A stretch of DNA of 64,000 bases, from NCBI GenBank assembly GCA_016719645.1, contig JADJYS010000001.1, forward strand, positions 591,274-655,273. Direction: 5' to 3'. Made by a program: the position numbers and the translations under genes. A model generated the notes under the pieces. It searched no databases and had not been told where the DNA came from. It worked only from the letters and a program-made list of their open reading frames with translations. This document shows positions 42,865-52,464 of this stretch, piece by piece (positions within the stretch are counted from its first letter, which is position 1; every line of letters starts with the position of its first letter). The stretch comes from a bacterium (GTDB lineage: Bacteria; Krumholzibacteriota; Krumholzibacteriia; LZORAL124-64-63).

Positions 42865-43704
42865 ATGGCCCCGTGGCGACGGTTCGTATCCAGGCTGATC
42901 GCGGGCGCGCGGCGCGGCCGCGCGACCCGCGGCGCCGGGGATGAGGCGCCGGCGCGGCCCGACGCCGAATCGCGACGCCTGGCCGCCGCCGCCGTCGAGA
43001 CCATGCTGTCGTACCGCTTCCGCGATCCCTGCCTGCTGGGCCAGGCCCTGGTCCACCGCTCCCACCTCCACGCCTACGGCGACGAGCGCATCGAGGCCAA
43101 CGAACGGCTCGAGTTCCTCGGCGACGCCGTGCTCGGGCTCGTCACCAACGCCTACCTCTACCTGGAATACACGGACCTCGAGGAGGGCGCGCTCACGCGC
43201 CTGAAATCGAAGCTCGTCTGCGGGGCGAGCCTGGCCCGGGTGGCGCAGCGCCTCGAACTGGGCGACCATATCCTGATGAGCCGCGGCGAGGCCGCCACCG
43301 GCGGCCGCGACCGCGACAGCATCCTGGCCGACGCCGTCGAGGCGATCATCGGCGCCGTCTACCTCGACGGCGGCCTCGAGGCGGCCCAGGGCGTCATCGA
43401 GCGCTGGCTCTTCGACCACGCCGACGAGATCCTGGACCACCGCGGGCTGGCCAACGACAAGAGCCGCCTGCAGGAGATCGTGCAGGCCCGCCACCGCGTG
43501 CCGCCGCGCTACCGGGTGCTGGAGACGACCGGGCCCGACCACGAGCGCGTCTTCACGGTGGAGGTGCTGCTGGGCGAGCGCGTGCTGGGGCACGGCCGGG
43601 GCGCGAACAAGAAGAGCGCCGAGCAGGAGGCGGCCGGCTGCGCGCTGCAGCGCCTGGCCGGCGAGCCCTCGCTGCTGGACGACCCGCCGGCCTCCAAGTC
43701 CTGA
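42865..43704 (+). CDS. rnc: Ribonuclease III
   Basis: A 279-residue double-strand-specific endoribonuclease for rRNA and mRNA processing. The signature is ANERLEFLGDAVLGLV (about 79-94). A second acidic patch is ILADAVEAIIGAVYLDGG, and a C-terminal double-stranded RNA-binding domain holds DKSRLQEIVQAR to KSAEQEAAGCALQRL. An N-terminal extension of about 40 Arg-rich residues is longer than usual. ATG 42865 has GGGGAGG 5 bases upstream; an in-frame GTG at 42838 overlapping the fabF stop is the alternative. Confidence 0.95.
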   Translation: MAPWRRFVSRLIAGARRGRATRGAGDEAPARPDAESRRLAAAAVETMLSYRFRDPCLLGQALVHRSHLHAYGDERIEANERLEFLGDAVLGLVTNAYLYLEYTDLEEGALTRLKSKLVCGASLARVAQRLELGDHILMSRGEAATGGRDRDSILADAVEAIIGAVYLDGGLEAAQGVIERWLFDHADEILDHRGLANDKSRLQEIVQARHRVPPRYRVLETTGPDHERVFTVEVLLGERVLGHGRGANKKSAEQEAAGCALQRLAGEPSLLDDPPASKS

Positions 43705-43729
43705 ACGGTCCCGAAGCAAAGGAACGCCC

Positions 43730-45553
43730 TTGTCGCGACGCGCGCCGCTCACCGCCGCCCTCTTCCTGGCCGCGGCCGCCTGGCCGCTGGCCGCCGGCGC
43801 CGTGGTGCCGATGTCCGCGCTGCCCGCCGGCGCCGCGACCGACAGCGCGCACGTCGAAACCGGGGGCGCGGAACTGGATCCCATCCCCCAGGGCGCGGCC
43901 ACCGGCTACATGGTGGGCTCGACGCTGCTGGCCGAGGGCGACCTGGCCGGCGCCCTGCCCTTCCTGGCCCAGGCCTACCGGATGAGCCCGGACGAGCTGA
44001 CCTTCGCCCGCACCTACCGCGACGCCCTGCAGCAGGTCGGCTACCTGCGCGACGCGACGGACGTCGCGCGGCGGATCGTGCGCGAGCACCCCGAGTCCTA
44101 CGAAGGCTGGGAGCGGCTGATCGCGCTGAGCGCGGTCCAGGAGCGCTACGCCGACGCGCGCGAGGCCCTGGAGGGCTGCCGGCGCGCCCACCCCGACTCG
44201 ACCCGCCTGGACCTGGTCGAGGCCGAGCTGCTGGTGCGCACGCACGCCTGGGCGGAGGCCATGGCGGCCTACCGCCAGGCCCTGCCGCGCCACCCCGAAC
44301 ACCGGGAGCGGATCTACGGCTCGATGGCCGAACTCGCCTCCCTGCTGAACCGCCCCGAAGAAGCCGCCGCGCTGTGGACCGAGGGGCTGGCCGTCGCGCC
44401 CGGCTCGCGCTCGCTCCGCCTGGGCCGGATCCAGCACCTGATCGACAACGAACGCGACGGGGACGCCATGTCCGTCGCCGTCGCCGGCGACAGCCTCGTC
44501 GTCGCGCGCGGGGACGCCCCCGCCTGGGTGGAGCTCACGTCGGGCATGATCGCCCAGGCCGGGCGCGAAGCGGCGGCCATGTCCCTGCTGCTGCCCATGT
44601 GGGAGGCGGGCGCGCTGGACCTCGGCGCGGCCCTGCAGCTCAGCCGCCTGCACGCCCGCGCCGGCGAGTGGGACCGGGCGATCGCCCTCGTCGGGGAGAT
44701 CGCGCAGCGCTGGCCCGAGGCCGCACGGCCGCACCTGTTCCTCGGCGAGTTCCTCGCCGGCCGCGGCGACCTCGCGGCGGGGGAGGCCGAGACCCGCCGC
44801 GCCCTGGCGCTCGACCCCGGCGACCCCGACAACGTGCTGGCGCTGATCTCCATCCTCAGCCGGCGCCACCCCGACCTGTTCACCGGCCGCGCCGCCGACG
44901 GCGACGAGACGGCGCCGGTCCGCGAAGTCCACGAGCTGGCCGACCGGGCCGCCGCGCTGCTGGACGAGAACTCGCCGCTCGGCGTGCGCATGATGCTCGG
45001 GGCGACCTACCAGGGACTCGGGGATCACGAGGCGTCGATCCCGTACTACGAGCGCGCCGCCGAGGATCCCGAGCTGCGGCGCAACGCCCTGCTGAACCTG
45101 TCGCTGGCCTGCGAGCAGACGGGCCGCCCCGACGAGGCGCTGGCGGCCCTGGAGACCCTGCTCGCGGACCACCCCGACGACCACGTCATCCAGAACGCCC
45201 TGGGCTACACGCTCGCCGACCGCGACCGGGACCTGCCGCGCGCCGAGAGCCTGATCCGCGCCGCCCTGAAGAGCGAGCCCGAGAACCCCGCCTACCTGGA
45301 TTCCCTGGGCTGGCTGCTGCACCGCCAGGGGCTGCCCCTGGAGGCCTTCGACCTCCTGGTGCGCGCCACCAACGCGCTGCCGGAGGATCCGGTGATCCTC
45401 GAGCACCTCGGGATGGTGCTGCTGGACCTGGGGCGCCACGACCGCGCCTACGACGTGTTCCTGCGCGCGCGGGCGGCCGGCGGCGACAGCGCGTCGCTGG
45501 AGGCGGTCCTGAAGGAACTCCAGCCCGCCGCCGCGAACGGCGGCGAACGGTGA
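43730..45553 (+). CDS. Exported TPR-repeat protein
   Basis: A 607-residue protein from TTG 43730 with AAAGGAA upstream. A signal peptide (ALFLAAAAWPLAAGA) precedes many tetratricopeptide repeats across the whole length, for example EGDLAGALPFLAQAYRMSP, GLGDHEASIPYYERAAEDP, QTGRPDEALAALETLLADHP and RQGLPLEAFDLLVRATNALP. Such periplasmic TPR scaffolds hold multiprotein envelope complexes. The start overlaps nothing; the end overlaps the next gene by four bases. The exact partner is unknown. Confidence 0.8.
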   Translation: MSRRAPLTAALFLAAAAWPLAAGAVVPMSALPAGAATDSAHVETGGAELDPIPQGAATGYMVGSTLLAEGDLAGALPFLAQAYRMSPDELTFARTYRDALQQVGYLRDATDVARRIVREHPESYEGWERLIALSAVQERYADAREALEGCRRAHPDSTRLDLVEAELLVRTHAWAEAMAAYRQALPRHPEHRERIYGSMAELASLLNRPEEAAALWTEGLAVAPGSRSLRLGRIQHLIDNERDGDAMSVAVAGDSLVVARGDAPAWVELTSGMIAQAGREAAAMSLLLPMWEAGALDLGAALQLSRLHARAGEWDRAIALVGEIAQRWPEAARPHLFLGEFLAGRGDLAAGEAETRRALALDPGDPDNVLALISILSRRHPDLFTGRAADGDETAPVREVHELADRAAALLDENSPLGVRMMLGATYQGLGDHEASIPYYERAAEDPELRRNALLNLSLACEQTGRPDEALAALETLLADHPDDHVIQNALGYTLADRDRDLPRAESLIRAALKSEPENPAYLDSLGWLLHRQGLPLEAFDLLVRATNALPEDPVILEHLGMVLLDLGRHDRAYDVFLRARAAGGDSASLEAVLKELQPAAANGGER

Positions 45554-46323
45554 GACCCCGCCGGGGCCACCCGATCGCCATCCTGGCGGCCGTCCTGGCC
45601 GCCGCCGTGGGATCGGCCGCCGCCGAACCGGAGCCCGACCTCCTCGACCTGGAACTCGGCGTCGCTCCCTGGAGCTTCGCCTCCCCCTTGGCCGACGCGC
45701 GCGGGACCGCGGTCTGGGTGCGCTGTCCCGACGGGTCCTGGCGTCTGGACGTGGCGCTCGGCGAACCCGGCGAAGACGGGACGGGCACGGCCGAGGCGGC
45801 CCTGGGCCGGCTGGGGGAGGGCTGGACGGCGGTCTCGCCGGGCGACGGGACGCTGGTCGTGCAGGCCTGGGACGGCCCCCTGCGCACGCTGGAACCCGCG
45901 CAGGCCGCGCGCCTGCAGGCCCTGCTCTCCCTGGCCGAATCCGGGGGCGACCCGGCGCAGGCGCAGGTCGCGCCGGCGGTCTGGCGGGACCGCCCCGGCA
46001 AGCCGGGCCCCGCGCCGCGCGTCCCCTGGGAGGCGCGCGCGACCGCCGAAGAGAGCCGCGATCTCATCTGGCCGGCCCCCGACGACGACGGACCGCCGCT
46101 GGCGCGGGACCTGGCCAGCCGGGGCCGCGGCCGCGGCGGCGCCGGCGAGCGCTGGCGGTGCGACGCCGCGGCGGCCGGCGGCGTCCGTCTGCACGGCCTG
46201 CGCTGGGGGGCGACCCTCGAAGCCGGCCCGTCCCGGCGCGCCCCCCGGCGGGGCGACCCGCTGGAAGTGGTGCTCCCCCTGTGGCCCCTGGGCGAAGTCC
46301 TGGTCGACGGCGGTCCGCGGTGA
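45550..46323 (+). CDS. Exported hypothetical protein
   Basis: A 257-residue protein starting at GTG 45550 in the stop of the TPR gene. A signal peptide (IAILAAVLAAAVGSAAA) is visible. The mature part is rich in Pro, Asp and Arg, with no motif I recognise; segments such as WRLDVALGEPGEDGTG and GTLVVQAWDGPLRTLEP suggest beta-structure. The coupling to the TPR gene suggests a shared envelope role. The coding frame is supported by overlap on both sides and codon third-position GC, not by homology. Confidence 0.5.
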   Translation: MRPRRGHPIAILAAVLAAAVGSAAAEPEPDLLDLELGVAPWSFASPLADARGTAVWVRCPDGSWRLDVALGEPGEDGTGTAEAALGRLGEGWTAVSPGDGTLVVQAWDGPLRTLEPAQAARLQALLSLAESGGDPAQAQVAPAVWRDRPGKPGPAPRVPWEARATAEESRDLIWPAPDDDGPPLARDLASRGRGRGGAGERWRCDAAAAGGVRLHGLRWGATLEAGPSRRAPRRGDPLEVVLPLWPLGEVLVDGGPR

Positions 46324-46415
46324 ACGGCCGGGACGAAACCGGTGGGAACCGCGGCTCCGGTCCCGGTGTTGACCCCCCCGCCGACGACACCCCCCCCGCT
46401 GCCAGGAGCGACCAG

Positions 46416-47108
46416 GTGTACCTGAACGACAAGCACCCCGATCCCGGCCGTCACGGCCCGCTCGCCTGGACCGAGCAGCGTGACGAGGATCTGATCGCGC
46501 TCGTCCAGCAGGGCCAGAAGCGGGCCTACGACGAGCTGGTGCGGCGCTACCGGGGGCGCCTGTACAGCTTCATCCTGCGGATGGTCGGGGACCCCGTCGA
46601 GGCGGAGGAACTCGCGCAGGACACGCTGATCCGCGCCTACGTCCACGCCGACAAGTACCGCGAGATCGCGCGCTTCTCCACCTGGCTGTTCACCATCGCC
46701 ACCAACCTGGTGCGCAACCGGGTCCGCAAGCAGAAGCGGCAGCCGCGGATGCTGGTGCTCGACCCCGCGCCCGAGAACGACGACGACATCCCGCTGGATC
46801 CGGCCGATCCCCAGGCCGACCCCACGCGCGAGCTGGAGGGCCGGGAACTGGGGCGCCTGATCGCCGAAGCGACCAGCCGCATCCCCGAACGCTACCGGGT
46901 CCCGTTCCTGCTGCGCGAAGTGGAGCAGCTGTCGTACGAGGAGATCCAGCAGGTCACCGGCCTGAAGCTCGGCACCGTGCGCTCGCGGATCAACCGCGCG
47001 CGGACCCGCTTCCGGCAGAACATCAAGCCGCTGTTGCGCAACGAGGACCTGCTCGCCGAGCTCGAGCTCCTCGAGGCCCGGATGGAACAAGACGACAAGG
47101 ACGATTGA
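46416..47108 (+). CDS. ECF-type RNA polymerase sigma factor
   Basis: A sigma-70-family protein of 230 residues if started at GTG 46416, which has AGGAG seven bases upstream. GTG 46320 (GTGA overlap with the previous gene) gives 262 residues with a low-complexity Pro/Gly leader and no ribosome site. Region 2: QKRAYDELVRRYRGRLYSFILRMVG and the DAEEL-like VEAEELAQDTLIRAY, RFSTWLFTIATN. Region 4: IPERYRVPFLLREVEQLSYEEIQQVTGLKLGTVRSRINRAR. The next gene is a zinc-finger anti-sigma factor, so the pair is a regulated sigma module. Confidence 0.92.
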   Translation: MYLNDKHPDPGRHGPLAWTEQRDEDLIALVQQGQKRAYDELVRRYRGRLYSFILRMVGDPVEAEELAQDTLIRAYVHADKYREIARFSTWLFTIATNLVRNRVRKQKRQPRMLVLDPAPENDDDIPLDPADPQADPTRELEGRELGRLIAEATSRIPERYRVPFLLREVEQLSYEEIQQVTGLKLGTVRSRINRARTRFRQNIKPLLRNEDLLAELELLEARMEQDDKDD

Positions 47109-47131
47109 CGACAGTCGAGGAGGACTTCCCC

Positions 47132-47902
47132 ATGCTTTGCACCACGGCACGACGGTTGATCAGCCAGCAGATGGACGGGATGCTGCCCGCCGAGAAGACC
47201 CCGGCGTTCGAGGAGCACCTCGGCCGCTGCGCCGCCTGCCGCGAATACCGGGCCGAGCTCGGCCTCGGCCGCCGCCTGCTGCAGGCGACCGCCGCGGAGC
47301 CGACCGACGCCTTCGAATGGAAGCTCCAGCTGCGCCTCAACCGCACCCTGCAGGAAGCCGCCGCGGCCAGGACGGTGCCCTGGGAGGACGCGCCCCACGG
47401 CGCGGCCCGCTGGTGGCGCGGCTTCGCGGCCTCCTCGCTGGCCGGCGTGGCCGTGACCGCGCTGGTCGCCGTGCTGGTCTGGCCGGAAGGCCCCCGCATC
47501 CCGACGACGTCCTCCCGCCCCGCGGCGACGGTGGCCGCGGTCGCCGGGCCCGCCGCCACGCCGACCCCGTCGGCGCGCCTGGTGACCGACCTCTCGGACC
47601 GCCTGCCCCTGTCCGGCAACCGCGTGCGCGGCGCGTCGCTCGGCGGCGGGTCGCTCAGTGGTGGGTTCCTGGGCCGCCCGGTCAGCCAGGGCCTGCTGTC
47701 GGAGCGCCTGCAGCCGGTGTCGCTGTCGTCGGGGAAGCTCGCCGGCCTGGACGAGATCGCCGCCCTGCGCGCCGAGAACAACCGCCTGCGCGCCGGCCTG
47801 ATCGGCCTGCGCGACGAGAACAAGACGCTAAAGGCGTTGCTCGCCGCCCGCGGCATCGCGTACCTTGACGGGGACAGCCAAGACCGCAGCCCGGGTCGCT
47901 GA
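47132..47902 (+). CDS. Zinc-finger transmembrane anti-sigma factor with C-terminal coiled coil
   Basis: A 256-residue membrane protein. The N-terminal zf-HC2 domain has C..H..CxxC in [14 protein letters not shown] (about 25-39), which binds the cognate sigma factor. One membrane helix lies at about 98-117 ([18 protein letters not shown]). The periplasmic part is low-complexity then ends in a leucine-rich coiled coil ([36 protein letters not shown]), unusual for this family and possibly a dimerisation or sensing element. ATG 47132 is preferred for GAGGAGGA just upstream; TTG 47105 in the sigma stop is in frame. Confidence 0.85.
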   Translation: MLCTTARRLISQQMDGMLPAEKTPAFEEHLGRCAACREYRAELGLGRRLLQATAAEPTDAFEWKLQLRLNRTLQEAAAARTVPWEDAPHGAARWWRGFAASSLAGVAVTALVAVLVWPEGPRIPTTSSRPAATVAAVAGPAATPTPSARLVTDLSDRLPLSGNRVRGASLGGGSLSGGFLGRPVSQGLLSERLQPVSLSSGKLAGLDEIAALRAENNRLRAGLIGLRDENKTLKALLAARGIAYLDGDSQDRSPGR

Positions 47903-47923
47903 CCGCCCCAACGAGGTACTCCC

Positions 47924-48979
47924 GTGAACCCAACCCGTCATGCCGCCGCTCTTCTCGGGGCGGCGGCCCTGTGCCTGGTCCTGTCGCTCGGCGGCTGCGG
48001 CGGCGGCGGGAACGCGATGGTCTCGGCCGTCGGCTCGTACGGCGACGTCGCGCTGGTGGTCTCCGACCCGCAGTACGACCCGCTGCTCGAACGGGCCCGC
48101 GGCCTGCTGTCCCCGACGGAGAGCTTCGTCCTGAAGTCCGAGCCCACCTACCGCTTCCGCACCTTCACCGGCAAGAACTGGCGGGACGCCCGCAGCTACC
48201 GCAACGTGCTGCTGGCCGTGCGCTGGGGCGACGGCGGCCCCGTCCAGGGCGCCGTCAAGGGCCTGCTGCCGAAGAAGGCCCTGGAGCGGGCCCTCGCGGG
48301 CCGCGGCGAGGTGTTCACCGTCCGCAATCCCTGGCTCCACAGCCAGCTCGCCTTCATCGCGGTGGCGAAGGACGCCGACGCCCTGGTCACGCTGCTGAAC
48401 CGCCGGGCGCCCGCCCTGCGCGACACCCTGGCCGCCGACATCAACCGTCGCATCGCCGCGGACCACCGCGCGCAGGGCCTGCTCGCCGACCCGCCCGCCC
48501 GCCAGCACCGCCGCTTCGGCTTCTCGGTCGAGCTGCCGGCCGCCTACCGCGAGAACCAGTGCGAGCCGGACGGCTTCCCCGGCGTCGAGTGGCTGCGCAC
48601 CGACGGCTCGACGCGCGGCCTGACGGTCAGCTGGGAAGCCGCGCCCGACCCGCGCGCCCGCCTCGCCGACCACGACGCCCTGGCCGCCATGCGGTCCCGC
48701 CTGGGTGCGGCGCTGCACCAGGAGACGATCGATCCCGCCTCCTTCGTCTGGTCGCAGGAGACGGTGGCCGGGCTGCCGGCCGTCAAGCTGGCCGGCAGCT
48801 GGGTCGACGCCCAGACCCAGGTCGGCGGGCCGTTCCGCTGCTACTTCCTGGCCGAGCCGGCGGGCGGCCGGATCTTCTGCTTCGACCTGCTGGTCTACGC
48901 GCCGCAGCTCGAGAAGATGGACGATTTCCGCCGCCTGCGCGCCATCCTGGAGACGGTCTCCTTCCGCGAACCCGCCTGA
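47924..48979 (+). CDS. DUF4837-like lipoprotein
   Basis: A 351-residue protein from GTG 47924. The N-terminus ends in a lipobox (LVLSLGGC), predicting a lipid anchor. The sequence [51 protein letters not shown] and [14 protein letters not shown] matches my memory of DUF4837, a family mostly from Bacteroidetes and relatives whose function is unknown. It follows the sigma/anti-sigma pair and precedes the slipin gene by 14 bases. Confidence 0.65.
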   Translation: MNPTRHAAALLGAAALCLVLSLGGCGGGGNAMVSAVGSYGDVALVVSDPQYDPLLERARGLLSPTESFVLKSEPTYRFRTFTGKNWRDARSYRNVLLAVRWGDGGPVQGAVKGLLPKKALERALAGRGEVFTVRNPWLHSQLAFIAVAKDADALVTLLNRRAPALRDTLAADINRRIAADHRAQGLLADPPARQHRRFGFSVELPAAYRENQCEPDGFPGVEWLRTDGSTRGLTVSWEAAPDPRARLADHDALAAMRSRLGAALHQETIDPASFVWSQETVAGLPAVKLAGSWVDAQTQVGGPFRCYFLAEPAGGRIFCFDLLVYAPQLEKMDDFRRLRAILETVSFREPA

Positions 48980-48993
48980 CCACGGAGGACCCC

Positions 48994-49761
48994 ATGCAGA
49001 CCCTGAGCCTGACCTTCCTGCCCGTCCTGCTGCTGGTGCTGTTCGTGCTGGCCAACTCGCTGCGCGTGCTGCGCGAGTACGAGCGCGGGGTGATCTTCCG
49101 CCTGGGCCGCCTGCAGCGCGTCAAGGGGCCGGGCCTGATCCTGCTGATCCCGCTGATCGACCGGATGGTGAAGGTCAGCCTGCGCATCATCCCGATGGAC
49201 GTGCCGCCGCAGGACGTGATCACCAAGGACAACGTCTCGGTCAAGGTGAACGCCGTGATCTACTTCAAGGTGGTGTCGCCCGAGATGGCCATCGTCGGGG
49301 TCGAGGACTACCTCTACGCCACCTCGCAGGTCGCCCAGACGACCCTGCGCAGCGTCATGGGCCAGGTCGAGATGGACGACCTGCTGTCCGAGCGCAACAA
49401 GCTCAACCTGCAGATCCGCGAGATCATCGACAAGGCGACCGAGCCCTGGGGCGTCGAGGTCAGCACCGTCGAGATCAAGGACGTCGACCTGCCGCAGGAG
49501 ATGCGGCGCGCCATGGCCCGCCAGGCCGAGGCCGAGCGCGAGCGGCGCTCGAAGGTCATCCACGCCGACGGCGAGTTCCAGGCCAGCAAGAAGCTCGCCG
49601 AGGCCGCCGTGGTCATCTCGAGCGATCCCTCGGCGATCATCCTGCGCTACCTGCAGACCCTGAGCGAGATCGCGCGCGAGAACAACTCGACGACGATCTT
49701 CCCGGTGCCGATCGACCTCTTCAAGCACTTCGCGTCCAAGCCCGCGGAGCCCCGGCCGTGA
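48994..49761 (+). CDS. Slipin/stomatin-family SPFH protein
   Basis: A 255-residue membrane protein: one N-terminal helix ([19 protein letters not shown]), then a prohibitin/SPFH domain ([68 protein letters not shown]). A coiled coil rich in Ala and Glu follows ([23 protein letters not shown]). Such proteins build membrane microdomain scaffolds and often pair with an NfeD gene, which is absent here. CGGAGGA precedes ATG 48994. The stop overlaps the next GTG. Confidence 0.9.
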   Translation: MQTLSLTFLPVLLLVLFVLANSLRVLREYERGVIFRLGRLQRVKGPGLILLIPLIDRMVKVSLRIIPMDVPPQDVITKDNVSVKVNAVIYFKVVSPEMAIVGVEDYLYATSQVAQTTLRSVMGQVEMDDLLSERNKLNLQIREIIDKATEPWGVEVSTVEIKDVDLPQEMRRAMARQAEAERERRSKVIHADGEFQASKKLAEAAVVISSDPSAIILRYLQTLSEIARENNSTTIFPVPIDLFKHFASKPAEPRP

Positions 49762-50516
49762 CGGGCCTCCGCGCGCGGACCAGCGGCCTGCTGCTGATCG
49801 CCCTGGCCGCCGCCGGCGCCGCGGCCGCGGAGGAGCAGCCCCGGCGCCCCGTGAGCGGCCGCACCGCTGCGGTCGTCGCGGCCGAGCCGCGCGAGACGCT
49901 GGAATCACGCTGGTGCCTCGGCCTCACCTCCGGGCTGCTGGCGGGCGGCGACCTGTTCCAGGTGGCGAACGACCTGACGGTGTCCTGGACGCCGCCCGCG
50001 GGCGGCGCCACCTTCAACGCCAAGCGCTTCACCGTGACGCTGGACGAAGCCGCGGTCTTCGGCCTCACGGCGACCAGGAAGCTGACGTCGCGGGGCTGGC
50101 TGCGCCTCGATCTCGCGGTCGGGCGGATGGACGCCGCGGCCCTGGCCAACGACTCCCAGTTCGTGACGCCCGTGCTGTACGACCGCTGGAACGTCACGCA
50201 GCTGGCCGCGAGCTGGGAGCAGCGCCTGACCGACACCCGGCTGCAGCCCCTGCTGCTGGCCGGCGCCTCGCTCACCGGGATCGGCGCCACCGCCGACGCC
50301 TCGGACCAGACGGTGGCCGGGCTGCGCCTGGGCGCCGGGATGCTGTACCGCGGGGGGCCCCGCTGGTCCTTCGGCATCGACGTCGCCGACCACGTCCAGC
50401 AGTTCGTCCAGGACGGCCTGCCCGAGGAAATGGACTTCGCGCCGGGCGCCCGGTACCGGGAGTTCGGCCCGCAGCATCTGGTGACGATCACCGGGCGGTT
50501 GCTCGCGCATTTTTAA
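49758..50516 (+). CDS. Outer-membrane beta-barrel protein, unknown family
   Basis: A 252-residue protein from GTG 49758 (overlapping the slipin stop). Signal peptide [14 protein letters not shown]. The mature part has alternating strands such as [51 protein letters not shown] and [12 protein letters not shown], ending in a C-terminal Phe. This fits an 8- to 12-stranded small barrel, similar in style to OmpA-like transport or adhesion barrels. Function unknown. Confidence 0.65.
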   Translation: MTGLRARTSGLLLIALAAAGAAAAEEQPRRPVSGRTAAVVAAEPRETLESRWCLGLTSGLLAGGDLFQVANDLTVSWTPPAGGATFNAKRFTVTLDEAAVFGLTATRKLTSRGWLRLDLAVGRMDAAALANDSQFVTPVLYDRWNVTQLAASWEQRLTDTRLQPLLLAGASLTGIGATADASDQTVAGLRLGAGMLYRGGPRWSFGIDVADHVQQFVQDGLPEEMDFAPGARYREFGPQHLVTITGRLLAHF

Positions 50517-50587
50517 CATCGTCATCATACATCAAATAGTCGAGGGCGGCGCCGCGAGCGCCCCGGTGAATTACCAAGTTGAAGTTC

Positions 50588-50624
50588 ATCGCGCAACGAC
50601 CTGTTCTGACGTCAGTTGCGCGAT
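50588..50624. repeat. 10-bp inverted repeat upstream of parA-like gene
   Basis: ATCGCGCAAC (50588-50597) and GTTGCGCGAT (50615-50624) are perfect complements separated by 17 bases. In the 232-base gap before the ParA gene, and upstream of its candidate promoter. Operator-like or a partition-site-like element; no T-run. Confidence 0.6.
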
Positions 50625-50664
50625 CGGAAGTCGGGGCGCCGGCGGGCGCCGCGGCGAATAGCGT

Positions 50665-50692
50665 TTGCTTCGCTGACCTGGATCATTATCAT
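50665..50692 (+). promoter_or_regulatory. Candidate promoter of the ParA gene
   Basis: TTGCTT (50665-50670), 16-base spacer, TATCAT (50687-50692), about 57 bases before ATG 50749. The AT-rich box stands out locally. Confidence 0.4.
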
Positions 50693-50748
50693 TGTCAGTC
50701 CACTCCGGATTCCCGGAGTCTCGATGCCCCGACCCGTTGGGAGATTCC

Positions 50749-51588
50749 ATGGGAAACGTCATCGCTGTCGTGAATCACAAGGGCGGCACCGGCAAGACCA
50801 CCACGGCGCTGAACCTGGCCGCGGGCCTGACCCGCTACAGCGACATCACGTCGAGCTGCCTGGTCATCGACATGGACCCCCACGGCTGCGCCTCCTCGGC
50901 GCTGCTGGGCAAGATGAACGGCGAGCCGCCGGCGCGCTCGATCTTCGACGTGCTGCGCCGGGCGATCACGCCCCAGGACGGCATCACCTCGACGGTCTTC
51001 GACGAGAACATCGACGTGATCCCGTCCCACCCGTCGCTCGAGAGCATGGCCCGCACCCAGCTCACCGACCGGCTGATCAAGGTGACGCAGGCGCTGTCGA
51101 CGTCCTACGGCTGGATCATCATCGACACGCCGCCGAACCTCGGCATCCTGACCCAGAACGCCCTGGTCGCCTCCGACTACGCCCTGATCCCGACGCCCTG
51201 CACGGGCCTCGCCGTCTCGACGATGCACCAGCTCAGCGCCCTGATCGAGCGCGTGCAGGAGCGCCAGAACATCTGGCTGCAGGTGCTCGGCGTGCTGGTG
51301 ACCATGAAGGACGGGCGCACGGATCTGCACAAGGAGGCGCAGAAGGAGCTGAAGAACCACTTCAAGGGCGACCTGTTCAAGACCATGATCACCAACAACA
51401 TCAAGATCGAGGAGGCGCCCTCGGCCTTCAACAGCATCTTCTCCTACGACTCCGGCTGCCTCGGGGCCTCGCTGTACCGCGACTGGATCAAGGGCGAGCT
51501 GATGCGCCGCCACAAGGTGCTGGAGAAGAAGCGCAGCGATCGGCTCGAGCAGATCAATGCGCTCAGCGTCCAGCCTCTTCAGCCCTGA
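50749..51588 (+). CDS. ParA/MinD-family ATPase (orphan)
   Basis: A 279-residue ATPase. The deviant Walker A is NHKGGTGKTTTALNLAAG (about 9-26) with the signature lysine, Walker A' is VIDMDPHGCAS, and Walker B is WIIIDTPPNLGILTQNAL. These are Soj/ParA features used in segregating DNA or positioning protein complexes. No parB or cargo gene is adjacent; the following genes are on the other strand. ATG 50749 has GGGAG 6 bases upstream; an in-frame ATG at 50692 lies at the -10 box and is unlikely. Role unresolved: chromosome, plasmid-derived or carrier positioning. Confidence 0.88.
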   Translation: MGNVIAVVNHKGGTGKTTTALNLAAGLTRYSDITSSCLVIDMDPHGCASSALLGKMNGEPPARSIFDVLRRAITPQDGITSTVFDENIDVIPSHPSLESMARTQLTDRLIKVTQALSTSYGWIIIDTPPNLGILTQNALVASDYALIPTPCTGLAVSTMHQLSALIERVQERQNIWLQVLGVLVTMKDGRTDLHKEAQKELKNHFKGDLFKTMITNNIKIEEAPSAFNSIFSYDSGCLGASLYRDWIKGELMRRHKVLEKKRSDRLEQINALSVQPLQP

Positions 51589-51717
51589 GGTCGTCCGACT
51601 CGAGTCCGCACATCCGGGGGGGCCGGGGCGGGCCCGGGCGCTTTGGCCCTTCCGCACCTGGCCCAGGGCCTACCCCGTCGGCGGGCGCGTCGGGTGAAGA
51701 GGCTGGACGCGGCGCTT

Positions 51718-52377
51718 TCAGGGTTGGCGGGGGTCGCTGACGAAGGGGTTGGAGCGGCGTTCGCGGGCGACCGTCGTGTCCGGCCCGTGCCCCGGATGCA
51801 GGATGGTCGCGTCGTCGAGGGTGTAGATCTCGCGGCGGATGCTGCGCTCCAGGACGGTGAAATCGCCGCCCGGCAGGTCGGTGCGGCCCACCGATCCCGC
51901 GAAGATGACATCTCCCACCAGGGCGTGGCCCTCCCAGAGGTACAGGACGTGGCCGCGGCTGTGGCCCGGGGCGTGGGCGATGCGCAGGCGGCCGCCGGCG
52001 AAGGGCAGCGCGTCGGCGGGCAGCGGGGCGAGGCGGGGGGCCGGCACGGGCGGGAAGCCGTAGGCGGCGCGGCTGGCGGCCAGGCCGGCCAGCAGCGGGG
52101 CCTCGTCGGGGTGGTGGAGCAGGGGGAGGTCCCAGACCTTCTGGATCGCGGCGGCGGCCGACACGTGGTCGAAGTGGCCGTGGGTGCAGACCAGGGCGGT
52201 CAGGCGGCAGCCGCTGTCCGCGATGGCGTCCAGCAGGTCGTCGGGGTCGTCGCCGGGGTCGACCAGGATCGCCTCGCCGGCGTCCGGCGCGCACAGCAGC
52301 TGCGCGTTCATCTGCAGGGGGCCGACCACCAGCGTCTGCAGGCGCCAGGCGCTCGTCGGGTCGTCGGGGTGGTGCAT
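51718..52377 (-). CDS. MBL-fold metallohydrolase (glyoxalase II-like)
   Basis: A 219-residue protein on the minus strand. ATG at 52377 (MHHPDDPTS) is chosen because AAGGACC lies just upstream; ATG at 52413 lacks a site. The metal site is CTHGHFDHVSAA, followed by HAPGHSRGHVLYL, GDVIFAGSVGRTDLPGG and a final His in ILHPGHGPDTT. NPFVSD near the end is typical of YcbL/glyoxalase II-like enzymes. Probable thioester or persulfide hydrolase; substrate not determinable. It follows the inositol-phosphate synthase in the same direction, 87 bases downstream. Confidence 0.9.
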   Translation of the reverse strand: MHHPDDPTSAWRLQTLVVGPLQMNAQLLCAPDAGEAILVDPGDDPDDLLDAIADSGCRLTALVCTHGHFDHVSAAAAIQKVWDLPLLHHPDEAPLLAGLAASRAAYGFPPVPAPRLAPLPADALPFAGGRLRIAHAPGHSRGHVLYLWEGHALVGDVIFAGSVGRTDLPGGDFTVLERSIRREIYTLDDATILHPGHGPDTTVARERRSNPFVSDPRQP

Positions 52378-52402
52378 GGCGTGGTCCTTCCGGATGAAGG
52401 GA

Positions 52403-52424
52403 GGGCCGGCCATGCGGCCGGCCC
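52403..52424. other. Strong GC hairpin between the synthase and hydrolase genes
   Basis: GGGCCGGCC (52403-52411), loop ATGC, GGCCGGCCC (52416-52424). Nine perfect pairs but no T-run on either side. It may slow or end transcription of the inositol-phosphate synthase mRNA, or tune the downstream hydrolase. Confidence 0.4.
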
Positions 52425-52464
52425 CCCTCGCGTCTAGGCGTCGTCGAGCGCGCCGGCGTGCCGC

